Below, in pieces: positions 25,362-35,000 of a stretch of 56,263 nt of DNA. The DNA lies in assembly GCA_000416315.1 (NCBI GenBank), contig ASZI01000042.1:1-56263 (forward strand), read 5' to 3'. Within the stretch, counting starts at the first letter, position 1. Each line of letters opens with the position of its first letter. Origin of the DNA: Osedax symbiont Rs2. GTDB lineage: Bacteria; Pseudomonadota; Gammaproteobacteria; Pseudomonadales; Balneatricaceae. The notes below the pieces were generated by a model that did not search any database, was not told where the DNA came from, and saw only the letters and a list, made by a program, of their open reading frames with translations. Made by a program: the position numbers and the translations under genes.

Positions 25362-26810
25362 CTAATCACTAAACTCGTTTGCTATCTCAATAAACTGCTG
25401 TTCAAGTTTTAGGAACGCATCGATTACCGCAGGGTCAAAATGACTGCCATTACCTTCAATGATAATAGATTTTGCTTTTTCGTGACTAAAGGCTGGTTTG
25501 TAAACGCGCTTGGTAATCAGCGCATCATAAACATCTGCCAGGGCCATCAAGCGTCCCGAGAGCGGAATCTGCTCTTCCTTGAGGCCATTGGGATAGCCAC
25601 TGCCGTCCCATTTCTCATGGTGGGTTAGGCTGATGTCAAGGGCCACCGATAAAAATGAGCTATCACCTGACTCGCCTTTAGCTTGCTGCAGCGCGTCTGC
25701 CCCAATTTGTGGATGTTGTTTCATGATTGCAAACTCTTCATCGGTGAGTTTGCCAGGCTTAAGTAAAATACTGTCAGGTATGCCGACCTTTCCAATATCG
25801 TGCAGTGGTGCTGATTTGTAGAGTAACTCTATGCTGTTGTCATCCAGCTGGACAGTGTATTTGCGGTTTTTCCTCAGTTCCAGCGCCAGTGCTTTAACAT
25901 AATTCTGGGTGCGCATAATGTGCCCGCCGGTCTCGTTGTCGCGGGTTTCGGCCAATGTGGCTAAACTGAGGATGCAAATATCGCGGGTCAAATTTATCTC
26001 GCGGTTTTGCTCAGCCAATGCCGAAATCATCACATTGGTATGTTGAGCGATCAGACCAAATTCATCGTTGCTGATAACGGATACTTGGGAGGATAAATCA
26101 CCATCAGTAACTTGCGCTAAAACACTGTTTTGGGTGCTGATAAAATTTTTTAAATTCCTTGAGTAGGAGAGAATTATCAATAAAACGTAGGCCATCATCA
26201 CGCTGATGACAAAAATCACTTCGCCCAGAATGTAGACTTTGGCCATTGCCAGATCGATATTCGGGTCTCGATTAATCAACCAATGTAGATCTTTATTTAT
26301 TACCAAAACCACTACAAAGACTATCGATAGCAGGCAGATAGTAGCAAACCAGCTGAATTTCTTGGTCAGCGGGTAGGGGTGCTCATCTGGTGCAAGGTGT
26401 TGGTTGTTTTTCTTTAGCACCGTGCCAATGTTGTACTCTTTGTAAAGAGATAGATCACAGCTGATAAAAAAGCCTAAGATGATAATCCCCAGTAATACTT
26501 TAATCTCGCTCTCCAGCGGAAAGCTATGAACTAGTTTGTTATAGGCAGCTAACAGTAAGGCAACGCCAATAAATATTGAAAAATCATAGATAAATTGATG
26601 TTTAGCCTGTTTTTTTAGCTTGGTATTACGCAGTTTTTTCTCCAGAGCATATCTGCAAAGCAGCGCCGCAGAGAATAGAATAATGATGGGCGTGAGCAGG
26701 GCCGTTAAGCTTAAAGATTCTATAAACGGACAGACGTTTATGCCGTAAACGGCAAAGATTAGTGCGCCAAATAGATAGTGACCAGTGCTTCTAATTAACG
26801 TTGAATTCAT
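25362..26810 (-). CDS. Membrane HD-GYP cyclic-di-GMP phosphodiesterase
   Basis: A 482-residue protein. The N-terminal 210 residues hold about six membrane spans. A HAMP-like linker follows (about 215-265, SVLAQVTDGDLSSQVSVISNDEFG), then an HD-GYP domain. Catalytic motifs are ETGGHIMRTQNYV, LHDIGKVGIPDSILLKPGKL, LTHHEKWDGSGYPNGL (GYP signature) and LADVYDAL. HD-GYP proteins hydrolyse c-di-GMP. It sits divergent to the curli-like operon, and c-di-GMP controls many matrix systems, so a functional link is plausible but inferred. Confidence 0.9.
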   Translation of the reverse strand: MNSTLIRSTGHYLFGALIFAVYGINVCPFIESLSLTALLTPIIILFSAALLCRYALEKKLRNTKLKKQAKHQFIYDFSIFIGVALLLAAYNKLVHSFPLESEIKVLLGIIILGFFISCDLSLYKEYNIGTVLKKNNQHLAPDEHPYPLTKKFSWFATICLLSIVFVVVLVINKDLHWLINRDPNIDLAMAKVYILGEVIFVISVMMAYVLLIILSYSRNLKNFISTQNSVLAQVTDGDLSSQVSVISNDEFGLIAQHTNVMISALAEQNREINLTRDICILSLATLAETRDNETGGHIMRTQNYVKALALELRKNRKYTVQLDDNSIELLYKSAPLHDIGKVGIPDSILLKPGKLTDEEFAIMKQHPQIGADALQQAKGESGDSSFLSVALDISLTHHEKWDGSGYPNGLKEEQIPLSGRLMALADVYDALITKRVYKPAFSHEKAKSIIIEGNGSHFDPAVIDAFLKLEQQFIEIANEFSD

Positions 26811-27186
26811 GTTGTCTCGGTAGGTAAATTAATGACGACGGGAGGGCATTAAGGCTAGTAGGAATTTTTGTATTTTACCTAACTGGGCGCCAATAGGCAT
26901 TAAGAATTAGTGGGATAAAAGTAGCGAGTAGCGAGTCGTCAGTCAAGAAAATCATAGAGTTTCAGGATCTTATCTGAATATAAAATAAATAACTTTCATT
27001 TATGTCACTTTAAGTATACTCTGTGGCGGTCATGGATGATAAACAATATAGACTTCATAAAAATGAGAATAAATTAAGTGCAATATTGTTAACACGCTCT
27101 TAGTCCTCAACTTGTTGAATTCACATGTGCTCTGAAATGATGCAATGATAATTTTCTTTTTATATTAAGGATAGGATGAATTAAAA
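26811..27186. other. Divergent region, HD-GYP / curli-like operon
   Basis: About 375 bp, AT-rich, holding the promoters of both divergent units. A heptamer repeat is at 26920-26938. No clear operator for a CsgD-like or c-di-GMP-responsive regulator could be assigned by eye. Confidence 0.5.
26920..26938. repeat. 7-bp tandem repeat, AGTAGCG type
   Basis: Two copies of AGTAGCG then AGTCG. On the minus strand this reads CGACTCGCTACTCGCTACT, sharing CGACTCGCTA with the repeat at 198-234. Confidence 0.7.
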
Positions 27187-27687
27187 ATGAGAAATTTTAC
27201 CTGTATTTCAGTGGCTGCACTTTTGGCCCTGCCCACTCTGGCAATGGCTGATGATTATCTGATCACTCAGAATATTGTTATTTCCGATAAAGCCGAGATA
27301 AAGCAACAGTACGGAGGCAGTAATATTCAGGCATTTAACAATGCAGAACTTGATTCTTCATATGGAATAATCAAACAAAAATCACTGCTGGATCGATTTA
27401 TGGGAGTACAAAATGAGGGAGCAGGAAATTTACAAGCTATCAACAGAATCAAATTAGACGACAATAAATATGGCACCGTCATTTTGCAGGAAGTTGAGGC
27501 TAATAGTATTAAATTTTCTCAACAAAGTGGTAGTGATAATCAGCAGGCGGCCAATTATGCTGAATTTGAAAGTGAGCAAAGCTATACCACTATTATTCAA
27601 AATGTCAGTGCAGATGAAGTGTCTATGAAACAAGACGCGGGCAATGATAACCTGCAAAGCCTGAATAGCATTAAATTGATCAGATGA
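27187..27687 (+). CDS. Curlin-repeat secreted protein, CsgA/CsgB-like
   Basis: A 166-residue protein with a signal peptide (cut after about residue 21, LAMADDY). The mature part is a series of curlin-like repeats with regular Gln, Gly and Asn: QQYGGSNIQAFNNA (about 40), QNEGAGNLQAINR (75), QQSGSDNQQAANYA (112) and KQDAGNDNLQSLNS (148). The period is about 36 residues, with I-x-Q strands in between. The first repeat closely resembles the first CsgA repeat (QYGGGNSA). This predicts a beta-solenoid amyloid subunit or nucleator. It is the first gene of a three-gene operon ending with a CsgG-like pore, and its stop overlaps the next start by four bases (ATGA). Confidence 0.82.
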   Translation: MRNFTCISVAALLALPTLAMADDYLITQNIVISDKAEIKQQYGGSNIQAFNNAELDSSYGIIKQKSLLDRFMGVQNEGAGNLQAINRIKLDDNKYGTVILQEVEANSIKFSQQSGSDNQQAANYAEFESEQSYTTIIQNVSADEVSMKQDAGNDNLQSLNSIKLIR

Positions 27688-28016
27688 AGCTAGCTATTAT
27701 ATTGCTTTTATCATTCCCGGCAGTGCTTGTCTGGGGGGAGGGGAATTCAACATTTCCCAAAATTCCTCTCCCGGATAAATCCTACAGTGCCAGAAACATG
27801 ATCTCTGAAGCTAAAGTGCTACGATCAGAAACTGAAACTGATGGCTACAAAGTAACAGGCCCAGATGGAAGAGAGTTTTTTGTGGATGATATAGACAATC
27901 CGACAAAAGTTTTCTACGGCGTTTATATCGATTTTGAGCGTGACGATATTTTAAACTTTCAGATAAATATTGAAATAAACATCGATATTGACAATATAAA
28001 TTTCTTTGGATTATAG
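27684..28016 (+). CDS. Small secreted protein of curli-like operon
   Basis: A 110-residue protein with a signal peptide (MKLAIILLLSFPAVLVWGE). The mature part is acidic and ends in an alternating Asn/Asp/Ile tail (NFQINIEINIDIDNINFFGL), suggestive of a beta strand able to join a fibre or bind the pore. The central DGYKVTGPDGREFFVDDID looks like a small beta hairpin. I do not recognise it as CsgE, CsgF or HfaD. Its position between the subunit and the CsgG-like gene suggests an accessory or minor subunit. Confidence 0.72.
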   Translation: MKLAIILLLSFPAVLVWGEGNSTFPKIPLPDKSYSARNMISEAKVLRSETETDGYKVTGPDGREFFVDDIDNPTKVFYGVYIDFERDDILNFQINIEINIDIDNINFFGL

Positions 28017-28025
28017 GGCTTGTTT

Positions 28026-28907
28026 ATGAGATGTCAGGTTTTTGCTCCGTTGTTTTTCTGTTTTTTGATAGGTTGCAGTAGCAATCAGATCGCTTTTCAA
28101 AACGTCAGCTCAGTGCCTGTAAAAACAACCACTAGTTTAAGTAATGTTTTCGCTTGCACCCAGGAAAAAATAGCCAACCACAACCAGAATATTGCCTATA
28201 TTATTATTGTAAGGGATATGGTTGACGGTACAGTCCGAGAGAGAAGTACCACTGACGGGCCGCTTGCGGATGCCGGTGTACATCAGTTGAAAGGCGCTCT
28301 TGTTAGCTTGTTAAACAGTGAAAAAGCTATTGTTGTGGATACTCAGCCATCGATGTTCTCAAAGTACAGCAGAGGATCTTCTGGACTAAATAAGTTTGGA
28401 CTTCCGGAAAGTCAGGCGCAAGTAGCTTATAAAGAATCGATGTTGAATTTTGTCAATGCCATAAGAACAGGAAAGGGCATTCGCACGGCTCAATCTATTG
28501 TTGTATTAACGGTATCGGGTGCCTTTACCCGAATAGATTCATCTAATCTCTCCAATGATGGATACGGTTTGACGCTGGGTGCTAAAGGTAGCGGCGATAG
28601 AGGGGATGTGGAATTAGGCAAGTCTAAGTCTAAAAAAGTCATTTCATTAAGTATAAATCTAATCAGACCTATGCTTAATACGATTATTAAATCTCAATCA
28701 TTTGATCTTGAATTTTCTAATAGATCCAAAAAATTTAACCTTAAAGGAACCGTAGGCGAGGTTGATCTAGGGTTGGCACTCTCTACTACAAATATAGAGA
28801 GCATGCACAGCGCCCAGCAAACCTTAATCGATGCATCTGCTATCTGGCTGGTTGAAAACCTTTTCCTCGGATCGACCTCCTCATGTTTAGCAGCGCAAAA
28901 GGCATAG
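28026..28907 (+). CDS. CsgG/HfaB-like outer membrane lipoprotein
   Basis: A 293-residue lipoprotein: FFCFLIGC-SSN is a clear lipobox. The order of segments fits CsgG: AYIIIVRDMVDGTVRE (first strand, as in CsgG IVVAVYNIQDQTGQ), ADAGVHQLKGALVSLLNSEKAIVVDTQ, IRTAQSIVVLTVSGAFTRID (as in NIMVEGSIIGYES), a Gly-rich pore-like stretch (GYGLTLGAKGSGDRG), VISLSINLIRPMLNTII, and a final AQQTLIDASAIWLVENLF helix. It would form the outer-membrane secretion channel for the curlin-repeat protein. ATG 28026 is used. CsgG versus HfaB cannot be separated by eye. Confidence 0.72.
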   Translation: MRCQVFAPLFFCFLIGCSSNQIAFQNVSSVPVKTTTSLSNVFACTQEKIANHNQNIAYIIIVRDMVDGTVRERSTTDGPLADAGVHQLKGALVSLLNSEKAIVVDTQPSMFSKYSRGSSGLNKFGLPESQAQVAYKESMLNFVNAIRTGKGIRTAQSIVVLTVSGAFTRIDSSNLSNDGYGLTLGAKGSGDRGDVELGKSKSKKVISLSINLIRPMLNTIIKSQSFDLEFSNRSKKFNLKGTVGEVDLGLALSTTNIESMHSAQQTLIDASAIWLVENLFLGSTSSCLAAQKA

Positions 28908-28963
28908 CGGAGCAGTTGCTCAGCAAAAGTCAAAAAGGCTGTGTTTATTGGCTAAAGGAGCTC

Positions 28964-30748
28964 TTACACAGCTCTTCGCTGCAGCATTTGTAGAATCTGA
29001 TTAAACATCGAATTTTCCATTTTGTCGGGAATCTGCAGCGCCAAGCTGTGACGATAATATGGGCTTAAGTCCAGACCAAAGCCCAGTGCATAAAGTTCTA
29101 TATCAGCACTGCTTTCAAGCATAGTGGCGACCTGACGCAAGTGGTTGTCCAAGTAGTTGCTTGGATTGGTTTGATGGGTGGCGCTCTCCATCGGGCAGCC
29201 GTCGGATAATACGATCAAAATGCGTCGCTGTTCAGGTCTGCACTGCATACGCTTGGCCGCCCACAGAAGTGCCTCGCCGTCGACCGCCTCACGAAACAAG
29301 TCAGCTTTTAGCATTGCCCCCATACCACGTTTGGCCCGTTGCAGTTTTGTGTCGGCGTCTTTGTAAATAATGTGACGAGTTTCACATAAACGCCCGGGGT
29401 TTTCTGGACGCAATTGGCGCATCCACTGTTTATAGCTCTTGCCGCCCTGCCAGGATTTAGTGGTGAAACCTAATACCTCAGTAGTGGCTCCGGCCATTTC
29501 CAAAGCCTTAGTGAGAATGTATATAAGCGTAGAAATAGCGTGGGCGTGCTCTTTCATTGAGCCGGAATTGTCCATTAACAAGGTCACCAGACAATTACCA
29601 CTGGGCAGTTGTCGCTGGCTGCGAAATATATTACGGTAACCTGGCGTGGTGACAATAGTGTTTAGTTTGCGCCCGTCGATGTAGCCCTGCTCGCGGGAGA
29701 ACTCCCAGTCGCTGTCTCGCTGTCCCGGCAGGATGGCCGCAAGTTCACGGGCCAATCTGGGGATGTTGATCGCCTGATTTTTCAACAGCTGCGCTTGTCT
29801 TTTGCCAAAATCATCAAGTTGCGAGTCCAGTGCCAGTTGTTCGGCTTTAATAACTTGATCATTGCTACGGGTAAATATCTGATAGTTATTGAGCTGCTCT
29901 ATTATCTGTCGGACTCTGATACTATCAGGTCCTTTCCCCGCAATTGAAATGTCACTGTTGGCATCGGTTTCAGGTTCCAAAAACAAGCTGAAACTGGCTG
30001 CGCTTTTCTTGGTAGGGCTTTCGATTTCTTGGTCATCGGCATCGCTATCGTCAATCAGGCTGTCGATCACTTCGACAATAACTAATGCGTGCTGGGCAAA
30101 GACGGTTTGGTCGCGGGTATTTTTACGCATTCCAAGTAGTGCTGCGCCTATATGACGGGCTATCATCATGCGCATTGGCTCAATTAAGTCTTCGCTCTGA
30201 TGATTCATCGGCAAACTAGTCAGACGACACCAGGCCACCTGGGCGATAGTGAAAACCATCAAGCCCAATTGATTCTCGACCGTGTCCGAGGCGCAAAATT
30301 GCCGGCACCATTGGCGAAATCGATGTTCCAGGTTTTTTCGAGTGCCTGGTTGTAAATCACTCACCAGTGATTCAGTGCGCAATTGTTCTAAAAGTTCGAA
30401 CAGCAATTGACCAATGTTGCTCTCTGGCATCAGCTGCTGGTGCAGCTGTGTATCACTGTATTTGAGTCGCAGGGCAATGGCGTCAGCGGCGCCGCGAAAA
30501 GATTGATAAGTATCTAAAGCCAAATCAGGGCGCAAGTGTGGTGCTCTGATCTGCGCAGACTGGCCGTTAACTTCTGGTCTTTGACCACGAAACTCAAAGC
30601 TGGCACAGCCGCTATTGGCACGTACGGTGGCAGCACAGAGTTTTTCTACATGTTGCTGAAGTTTCTCAATGCGTATTTTTGGATTGTCGATAGATCCTTC
30701 GATGCTACCTTGCAGAGTATCAATGACGACCATCTGCCATCGTCTCAT
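28964..30748 (-). CDS. cobT: CobT-like VWA protein
   Basis: About 594 residues, similar in size and layout to the CobT subunit of aerobic cobaltochelatase. It has an N-terminal helical region, an acidic middle (DDSDADDQEIESPTKK), then QGYIDGRKLNTIVTTPGYRNIF and a C-terminal von Willebrand A domain with the metal-site motif LLMDNSGSMKEHA. RPENPGRLCETRHI, VDGEALLWAAKR and ILIVLSDGCPM follow as in CobT. It partners the AAA+ protein CobS just upstream, whose end it overlaps. The exact start (30748 or 30733) is uncertain. No cobN is in the window, so a cobalamin role is not certain. Confidence 0.85.
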   Translation of the reverse strand: MRRWQMVVIDTLQGSIEGSIDNPKIRIEKLQQHVEKLCAATVRANSGCASFEFRGQRPEVNGQSAQIRAPHLRPDLALDTYQSFRGAADAIALRLKYSDTQLHQQLMPESNIGQLLFELLEQLRTESLVSDLQPGTRKNLEHRFRQWCRQFCASDTVENQLGLMVFTIAQVAWCRLTSLPMNHQSEDLIEPMRMMIARHIGAALLGMRKNTRDQTVFAQHALVIVEVIDSLIDDSDADDQEIESPTKKSAASFSLFLEPETDANSDISIAGKGPDSIRVRQIIEQLNNYQIFTRSNDQVIKAEQLALDSQLDDFGKRQAQLLKNQAINIPRLARELAAILPGQRDSDWEFSREQGYIDGRKLNTIVTTPGYRNIFRSQRQLPSGNCLVTLLMDNSGSMKEHAHAISTLIYILTKALEMAGATTEVLGFTTKSWQGGKSYKQWMRQLRPENPGRLCETRHIIYKDADTKLQRAKRGMGAMLKADLFREAVDGEALLWAAKRMQCRPEQRRILIVLSDGCPMESATHQTNPSNYLDNHLRQVATMLESSADIELYALGFGLDLSPYYRHSLALQIPDKMENSMFNQILQMLQRRAV

Positions 30749-31718
30749 TAGCTCTGCTCGCCCAGGACTCGCTAAGCTCCATATCAAAACAGCGCTGGAA
30801 AAATTCGGCAATAATGCCTCGCTCCGCCTCATCGCATTTGTTTAAAAAAGACAGTCGAAATGCCACCCCCGGGTCGTCAAATATATCAATGTTCTCAGCC
30901 CAGGAAATGACTGTTCGCGGAGACATTAAAGTCGATATGTCACCGGCGGCAAAACTGTTACGGGTCAATTTAGCCACTTCCAGCATCGACATGATCAGAG
31001 AATCAGGCATTTCTTTAGTGAAGTTTTTGCATTTGCCGCGAATGATCTGCAGCTCATCTTTTGCCGGCAGGTAGCTCAAATTGGTCACTATATCCCAGCG
31101 ATCCATCTGCGCTTGGTTGACCATTTGGGTACCGTGATAGAGACCGGAGCTGTTGCCTAAGCCTATAGTGTTGGCGGTGGAAAAAAGCCTGAATTGCGGA
31201 TGCGGGGTGATAACCTCGTTTTGATCCAGCAAAGTAAACTTACCATCACGTTCCAGCAACCTTTGAATGACAAACATCACTTCTGGGCGTCCGGCGTCAA
31301 ACTCATCGAATATCAACGCGGTGGGACGGCGCAGGGCCCAAGGTAGAATCCCCTCCTGGAACTGGGTAATTTGCTTGCCATCGCGGATCACTATCGTATC
31401 TTTGCCCACTAAATCCAGTCGACTGATATGACCGTCTAAATTAATACGCACACAGGGCCAGTTCAGGCGCGCTGCTATTTGCTCAATATGGGTGGACTTA
31501 CCGGTGCCATGCAACCCTTGCACCATGACTCGACGGTTGCGACTAAATCCCGCCAGCAGCGCCAAAGTCACTTCCGGGTTAAAGACATAATCCGGGTCAA
31601 TCTCTGGTACGTGCTCATCGGCATAGCTGTAGGCCGGCACTTTGAGCGTTGAGTTAATCCCGAAAAGGTCACTGACCGATAACAGAGTGTCTGGTTGATC
31701 TATTTGAATGTCTGACAT
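30720..31718 (-). CDS. cobS: CobS-like AAA+ ATPase (MoxR class)
   Basis: A 332-residue AAA+ protein with the CobS-specific opening (VPEIDPDYVFNPEVTLALL), Walker A GLHGTGKST (about residues 68-76), Walker B ALIFDEFDAG, sensor 1 FRLFSTANT and arginine-finger region NQAQMDRWD. CobS and CobT form ring complexes that drive cobalt insertion with CobN; related MoxR-VWA pairs act as metalloenzyme activases. ATG 31718 is chosen for GGAA upstream. The pair is divergent from soeABC, with a candidate operator in the shared region. Confidence 0.88.
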   Translation of the reverse strand: MSDIQIDQPDTLLSVSDLFGINSTLKVPAYSYADEHVPEIDPDYVFNPEVTLALLAGFSRNRRVMVQGLHGTGKSTHIEQIAARLNWPCVRINLDGHISRLDLVGKDTIVIRDGKQITQFQEGILPWALRRPTALIFDEFDAGRPEVMFVIQRLLERDGKFTLLDQNEVITPHPQFRLFSTANTIGLGNSSGLYHGTQMVNQAQMDRWDIVTNLSYLPAKDELQIIRGKCKNFTKEMPDSLIMSMLEVAKLTRNSFAAGDISTLMSPRTVISWAENIDIFDDPGVAFRLSFLNKCDEAERGIIAEFFQRCFDMELSESWASRANETMADGRH

Positions 31719-32084
31719 GCAAGTTTCCATGGTAAATATTACTAGCTTAAACAAGTATATTGGCTGTTTTTAACAGTAAAAGAACCAGTGCCGGGTAATT
31801 GGTATAGCCAGTGATAATTAAGGCTCTGGATCTACCCATTCATAAAAATTGGCCTTTGCTCAAAGAGCAGAGAATTCCTAAGCTATAGTTGCACAGAAAT
31901 GGCGTTAATTAGACCTGCTCAGAGATACTTCATTTTATATTCTAATGTGGTATAAACTTATAACCAAAATAATAATGATAATAAAAATGTACTATTGGCA
32001 ACCTAAATATGCACAAAGCAATCGGCTAAGACTGCTGTTGTGTTCAATTTAAGGTTAGCGATAGACACAGCTTGGACCACCAAT
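31719..32084. other. Divergent region between cobS and soeA
   Basis: About 365 bp, AT-rich towards soeA. It contains a degenerate paired CTGG element (31826-31858) and no other recognised element. Confidence 0.5.
31826..31858 (+). promoter_or_regulatory. Possible weak TauR operator upstream of soeA
   Basis: CTGGATCTAC (31826-31835) nearly equals the first half-site on the EamA side (CTGGATCTAT). A TTGG (31849-31852) follows at the same 23-base distance. The second half-site is degenerate, so this is tentative. Confidence 0.35.
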
Positions 32085-35000
32085 ATGACAAGCCAAGAAA
32101 ACATCATAGCGATAGATTCGGGTCTTCCTGAATTCGAAGACAGAGATAAACAACAAACCAAATACACTACTTGTTATATGTGTGCCTGTCGCTGCGGTAT
32201 TAAAGTGACAGTAGAAGATAACAAAGTACGCTTTATTCAGGGCAACCCCAATCATCCGGTTAATAAAGGGGTGCTTTGCGCTAAAGGCAATTCGGGAATA
32301 ATGAAACAGTATTCCCCGGCTAAGTTGAGTTCGCCATTGCTGCGCAAACCAGGCACTGAGCGTGGAGCGGGCGAGTTTGAAGAAATTTCCTGGGAGCGAG
32401 CGCTAGGTATTCTGGAAAAGCGTTTGGCCAAGATACGCGACACTGATCCAAAAAAGCTGGCCTATTTCACCGGCCGTGACCAAATGCAGGCGCTGACCGG
32501 CATGTGGGCCAGTCAATTTGGCACCATTAACTGGGCGGCACACGGTGGCTTTTGCTCGGTTAACATGGCCGCTGGCGGCCTCTACACTATGGGGCATGCG
32601 TTTTGGGAGTTTGGTGATCCGGATTGGGAAAACACTAAGTACTTTATGATGTGGGGGGTGGCAGAAGATCACGCCTCCAATCCTCTTAAGTTAGGCCTTA
32701 AACGTTTAAAAGAGCGCGGTGCTAAGTTTGTCTCGGTTAATCCGGTGCGAACAGGGTATCAGGCAATAGCTGATGAGTGGATTTCAATACGTCCTGGCAC
32801 AGACGGAATTTTTGCCTTGTCGATGATCCATGTATTATTAAAACATCAACTGGTCGATGAGGAATTCTTAGTCCGCTACACCAATGCTCCGCAGCTAGTG
32901 GTTAATACTCCCGGTAAAGTGGGAGACGGTTTGTTTTATCGCGGTGCAGCTAATAGCGATGGTACAGAGGGAAAGCCTCAGGTCTGGGATCAGCAGCGTC
33001 AAACTTGTGTCGATGGCACTAGTGCCGATTGTAGCCCGGCGCTGTTTGCCGAGTTTATTACGGATGATGGCACGCCGGTGCGCACTGCGATGAGCATACT
33101 GCTGGAAAAGTATCTGGACGATGAGTATTCACCTGAAGTCGCTGCTAAAGAATGTGGAGTCAGCGCTGCAGATATTGAACGTATTGCTCTGGAAATGGCT
33201 CATGTAGCTTTTAAAGAAACCATCACTTTGGATATTGAGTGGACCGACTGGGCGGGGCGCAAGCAAAGCCAGTTTATCGGCCGTCCGGTGTCTATGCATG
33301 CGATGCGTGGCATCTCTGCACACTCTAATGGTTTTCAAACTTGCCGTGCGCTGCATTTATTGCAGATAGTGCTGGGGACTATCGATTGCCCGGGCGGGCA
33401 CTTGGCCAAACCGCCATTTCCCAAACATATACCACCGGGGATTAAGCCGGCTAAAACCAATATTCCCAACACCCCCCTAAAGTCGCCACCGCTTGGCTTT
33501 CCTACTTGCCCGGAAGATCTGGTGATCGACGATGCCGGTAAGCCCTTGCGCATAGACAAAGCCTATAGCTGGGATGCACCTATTTCCTGTCACGGCATGA
33601 TGCACATGGTGATCAGCAATGCGGTCAAAGGTGACCCTTACAAGATAGATACGCTGATGCTATTTATGGCCAATATGGCCTGGAACTCGAGCATGAATAC
33701 CGCGCAGACTCTGGAAATGCTCTGTGCCAAGGAAGACGATGGTGAGTATAAAATTCCCTTTATCGTCTGCTCTGACGCCTTTAACTCTGAAATGGTGGCC
33801 TATTCGGATCTGGTGTTGCCCGACACCACTTACCTGGAGCGCTACGATACTATCTCTATGCTCGATCGGCCTATCTCTGAGCCGCACGCCGCCTGCGACT
33901 CAGTGCGCACCCCGGTGATCGAGGTAGACCGTGATGTAATGTCATGGCAAGAAGTAATGGTCGAGATGGCCGGACGCTTGAATTTTCCGGCCTTTAAGAC
34001 TGCGACAGGAGATCGTCGCTACAAAGATTACAAAGATTTTATCATCAATTTTGAAAAAGAGCCGGGGATTGGTTTTCTGGCGGGGTATCGCGGTGTCGAC
34101 GGCACTAAGTCACTGCGCGGCGAGCCCAACCCCAGGCAGTGGGAGGCCTATGAGGAGAACCAGGGATTCTTTGAGTTTCCCCTGGAACCGAAGCAGCGCT
34201 ATATGCGCCACGCCAATAAAGACTATCTCGAATTAGCCAAAGAGGCGGGCTGGGGCGGCTCCACAGAGCAGATTGTGATTGAGATCTACTCGGAAAAACT
34301 GCAGAAGTTTCGTCTCGCTGGTCAGGGATTGTATGACGGGCCTATGCCGAGCGAGGAGCATCACAAAGAACGTTTGGTTAAGTATTTTGACCCTCTGCCC
34401 ATCTACTACATGCCGTTAGAAGAGCAGCGCATAGACAGGGACGAATACCCCTTCCATGCGGTGAATCAGCGGCCGATGTTTATGTACCACAGCTGGGATA
34501 GCCAAAACGCCTGGCTGCGGCAGATAATGAACCAAAATTATTTGTACATGAACAGAGTTGCCGGTGAAAAGCTGGGCATTGAAGACCTTTCCTGGGTTTG
34601 GGTCGAGTCGCACAACGGCAAGATCCGCGCACAGATCAAACTGATGGAGGGCACCAATGAAAATACTGTCTGGACCTGGAATGCCGTCGCCAAGCGTGGC
34701 GGTGCCTGGGGTCTGTCCGATGACGCAAACGAGGCTACTGATGCCTTTTTGATGAATCATCTGATCTCTGAATTACTCCCGGCAAAGGGCGATTCAGGAG
34801 ACAAAATAACTAACTCAGATCCGATAACCGGACAGGCTGCCTGGTACGATTTAAGAGTAAAAATAACTCCGGTTACAAATGGTGAGACCGGCTCCTGGCC
34901 GCAGTTCAGTGCGCTTAAACCTCAGCCAAATGCGCTGCAGTCACCGAAAATGCTCAGTTACGCGACTCATAAAAACGTCAATATCATCAGGCGTTGGGCG

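Noticed and set aside
31960-31990. Fur- or Fnr-like box in the AT-rich stretch before soeA (AATAATAATGATAATAAAA)
   Set aside because: Only a low-complexity AT run with partial resemblance; no symmetric match good enough to call.
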